DNA of 64,000 nt from Bradyrhizobium sp. 199 (GTDB lineage Bacteria > Pseudomonadota > Alphaproteobacteria > Rhizobiales > Xanthobacteraceae), in NCBI RefSeq assembly GCF_023073355.1, contig NZ_JADPJI010000008.1, forward strand, positions 186,001 through 250,000. The letters run 5' to 3'. Positions 62,007-64,000 of the stretch are shown in pieces. Each line of letters begins with the position of its first letter. Positions within the stretch are counted from its first letter, which is position 1. Made by a program: the position numbers and the translations under genes. The notes under the pieces were generated by a model. It saw only the letters and a list, made by a program, of their open reading frames with translations, was not told the origin of the DNA and did no database searches.

Positions 62007-62753
62007 TCAAATCACCACTTCCCGCAACACGCGCCGACAATCCATCTCGTATTCGAGATCGACCACGGGCGGCCGGGCGAAATGCCAGGTCAGGCCCGAG
62101 CGCAGCGCGCCGCGGCGCACCAGCTCGTCGACCAGCGCGTGGTGGAAGTCGTGCACGGAATAGGCCTGCACCCCGGTGGTGTCCTTCCAGCCGAAGCCGA
62201 AGGCGGCCATCCGGCTTTCCATCTGCGACGTCGTCGTGAAGCGCACCTTCTCCCGCAGCCCCTCCGGGCTGAGATCGCGGTAGCGCACGGTGCGCTCGAC
62301 ATAGGTGCCGCTGCCCTCGCGCGCCTCCGCGCCTCCCGATATCACGAAGGATGGCGCTTTCGAACGGGCCGGGCGCGTGAAGGAGAACGCGTAGAACGAC
62401 GGCTCGGTCGGCGGCTCGATCTCGGGACAGACATTGCTGCGCGCCACCGGATTGGTGGTGCCGTCGAAGATGCCCCATTCGGACAGCGTCTTCACATAGT
62501 GCAGGTTGAACGCGCGAAAACCATCTTCGCTGAAGGCCGCGGGCGAACGCAGCTCGCAGGCACAGAACGCCGTCAGCGGACGTCCTGCCTCCTGGATGAA
62601 CCTTGCAGCCAGCGCAAACCCTTCCGCGAGCGGCACCAGTCGGTCGAAGCGGATACGCTCGATTTCGTAGCCGTCGTCCGCGGCGGCGCCCGCCGAATAC
62701 TGGAACACCGACGGAATGAAGCGATAATTGCCGGCAGAGAAGTCACGAACCAT
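62007..62753 (-). CDS. Uncharacterised protein, possibly RidA-like / CnbZ-like deaminase
   Basis: A 248-residue protein without a signal peptide or membrane segments. FNLHYVKTLSEWGIFDG and TTNPVARSNVCPEIEP resemble the YVKxL..WG...PVARSxV block of RidA-fold deaminases, and the length would allow two such domains. I also associate this form with proteins annotated 2-amino-5-chloromuconate deaminase (CnbZ), but cannot confirm that here. Its ATG lies 9 bp after the stop of the cyclase gene, so they are probably co-transcribed. Convergent with the gamma-glutamyltransferase gene across only 7 bp. Confidence 0.5.
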   Translation of the reverse strand: MVRDFSAGNYRFIPSVFQYSAGAAADDGYEIERIRFDRLVPLAEGFALAARFIQEAGRPLTAFCACELRSPAAFSEDGFRAFNLHYVKTLSEWGIFDGTTNPVARSNVCPEIEPPTEPSFYAFSFTRPARSKAPSFVISGGAEAREGSGTYVERTVRYRDLSPEGLREKVRFTTTSQMESRMAAFGFGWKDTTGVQAYSVHDFHHALVDELVRRGALRSGLTWHFARPPVVDLEYEMDCRRVLREVVI

Positions 62754-62762
62754 ATCGAACCC

Positions 62763-64000
62763 CTATTCCAATTGCATGCGAATGCCCTTGGCGCCGTTAA
62801 GCAGGCGCTTCAGGTGAAAGCCGGCCAGAGAATCCTCGGCATGCATGCCGACCAGCGCGGCGAAGGCCGGCATGGCCGCGGCATCGCCGGCCTCCATCTT
62901 GACGAAAGCCTCCGAATACAGCGCCGTTTCCGGCGCTTCGAATTTGGCTTGTGGCAGCGGCTCGAACGCGCGCAACGGCTCGCTGCGTCCGCGTAGCATC
63001 AGCTCCCCGACGGGACGGCCTTGGAAATGCTCAGCCGCCTCGGCGACGCTGCCGCTGACGCAAATGCGGGTGCCCAGATGCTTGTTGGCGGCCTCCAGCC
63101 GCGCCGCGATGTTGATGGAGTCGCCATAAGCGGTGTAGTCGAAGAAGCGGTTGCCGCCGAAATTGCCGACCAGCGCCGGGCCGGCGTGAATGCCGATGCG
63201 GGTGGCACCGAAGGTGACGCCCATGACGCTCTGGCGCGCACGAAAGCCCTGCGCCCACGCATCGAGCTCGTGGGCGCAGGCGACCGCGCGCGTGGCGTAA
63301 TCCGGCTGGTCGCCGGGCGCATTGAAGAGCACCTGGATGGCATCGCCGATGATCTTTGCGACCGTACCCTCGTGCTCAAAGACGATCTCGGTCATGCCGC
63401 CGACATACTCGTTGAGCAGCTTGCCCAACGTCTCGGGCGGCGCGCTTTCCACCAAGGAGGTGAAGCCGGTAATATCGGTGAAGATGGTGGCGACATCGCG
63501 CCACTGCACTTCGATCCCCTCGCCGTCGCCGCTTGCGGCCAGACGCTTGGCAAGCTCGGGCGAGAAATGACGCGATAACGCGGCATGGGCGCGCTCGGCT
63601 TCCATCTGACGCCGCCGCACGTCGCGCAGCATCTCCACATGGCGGACGGTCTTCTCGATCGTGGCTTCCAGATCGGCGAAGTCGATTGGCTTGGTCAGGA
63701 AGTCGAACGCGCCGCGATTCATGGCGGTTCGGATGTTGCTCATGTCGCCATAGGCGGAGACGATGATGGTCGACTTCTTGTCCTCGGCCTCCTGGAGTTT
63801 CGCGAGCAGCGACAGGCCGTCCATCCTGGGCATGTTGATATCGGAGACCACCATGTCGACATGCGGATTCTGCTCGAGCGAGGCCAGAGCATCGAGGCCG
63901 TCGCGGGCGAACATGATGTCGATCTGTCCGTCGCGAATCTGCCTGCGGAACTTTTGCAGGATCAGCGCCTCGAGATCCGGCTCGTCGTCGACGAAGAGGA
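62763..64000 (-). CDS. Response regulator-adenylate/guanylate cyclase fusion (5' end beyond window)
   Basis: The frame is open to the right edge, so the N-terminus lies outside. The visible part begins LFVDDEPDLEALILQKFRRQ, a receiver domain with its acidic pocket; the phospho-acceptor Asp is in MVVSDINMPRMDG, and the conserved Lys in FDFLTKPIDF. A coiled linker (RHVEMLRDVRRRQMEAERAH) leads to a class III cyclase domain. Its metal Asp residues lie in VATIFTDITGFTSLVE and KIIGDAIQVLFNAP, and transition-state residues in DYTAYGDSINIAARLE. Phosphorylation likely controls cAMP synthesis. No paired kinase is seen in the window. Confidence 0.9.
   Translation of the reverse strand, partial: LFVDDEPDLEALILQKFRRQIRDGQIDIMFARDGLDALASLEQNPHVDMVVSDINMPRMDGLSLLAKLQEAEDKKSTIIVSAYGDMSNIRTAMNRGAFDFLTKPIDFADLEATIEKTVRHVEMLRDVRRRQMEAERAHAALSRHFSPELAKRLAASGDGEGIEVQWRDVATIFTDITGFTSLVESAPPETLGKLLNEYVGGMTEIVFEHEGTVAKIIGDAIQVLFNAPGDQPDYATRAVACAHELDAWAQGFRARQSVMGVTFGATRIGIHAGPALVGNFGGNRFFDYTAYGDSINIAARLEAANKHLGTRICVSGSVAEAAEHFQGRPVGELMLRGRSEPLRAFEPLPQAKFEAPETALYSEAFVKMEAGDAAAMPAFAALVGMHAEDSLAGFHLKRLLNGAKGIRMQLE

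Overview
This 64 kb window is GC-rich chromosomal DNA from an alphaproteobacterium, most likely Bradyrhizobium or a close relative in the Nitrobacteraceae. Three things point there: the closeness of the proteins to rhizobial families, the dispersed palindromic intergenic repeats, and a self-sufficient CYP102-type P450 like those known from Bradyrhizobium. I see no rRNA, tRNA, insertion sequence, prophage or CRISPR array. The content is accessory catabolism, transport and storage metabolism.

Layout. 0-6 kb: the tail of a VOC protein, an acyl-CoA dehydrogenase, a YghU-type glutathione transferase, a nitronate monooxygenase and a thiolase-like protein without the usual catalytic cysteines. 6.3-10.1 kb: a complete L-threonate pathway (otnK-otnI-ltnD on the minus strand, otnC divergent), next to an 80-90 bp relic of a chemotaxis receptor. 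10.2-15 kb: a full LIV-type ABC importer (livKHMGF order). 15-24.7 kb: a DUF1445 protein divergent from a LysR regulator, then an M20 amidohydrolase, a D-2-hydroxyacid dehydrogenase, an Ldh2-type dehydrogenase, tartrate dehydrogenase, an SDR lacking its catalytic Lys and Ser, an amidase and a one-cysteine Asp/Glu-racemase-like protein. The set suggests import and stepwise breakdown of an amide, ureide or hydroxy acid.

24.7-30.3 kb: a TetR gene divergent from a ferredoxin / P450 / MHS transporter / molybdopterin enzyme / hydrolase-OsmC run. An inverted repeat sits exactly in the promoter between them. This is the best candidate here for an undescribed system. 30.4-39.3 kb: a YeeE/TsuA transporter, a quinone-reductase-like enzyme and the upper phenylacetate genes (paaX, paaABCDE, paaI, paaK), with dispersed repeats lodged at two junctions of the paa operon.

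39.5-44.6 kb: a lipase-like hydrolase, DUF445, phasin, GNAT and a class III PHA synthase (phaC with a very short phaE), with palindromes in the phasin and phaEC promoter regions. 44.8-54.1 kb: another hydrolase, an NTF2-like secreted protein, a spermidine-synthase-like methyltransferase, then a lipid-oxidation and storage run: CYP102 fusion, epoxide hydrolase, wax ester synthase/DGAT, a second lipase-like hydrolase and an 85-residue protein. 54.4-62 kb: a dipeptide ABC importer (dppABCDF) followed by a cytoplasmic gamma-glutamyltransferase-like enzyme, which together could import and cleave gamma-glutamyl compounds. 62-64 kb: a possible RidA-like protein and a response-regulator/adenylate-cyclase fusion that runs off the right edge.

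Functions are assigned from sequence motifs and remembered family knowledge; no database search was possible.
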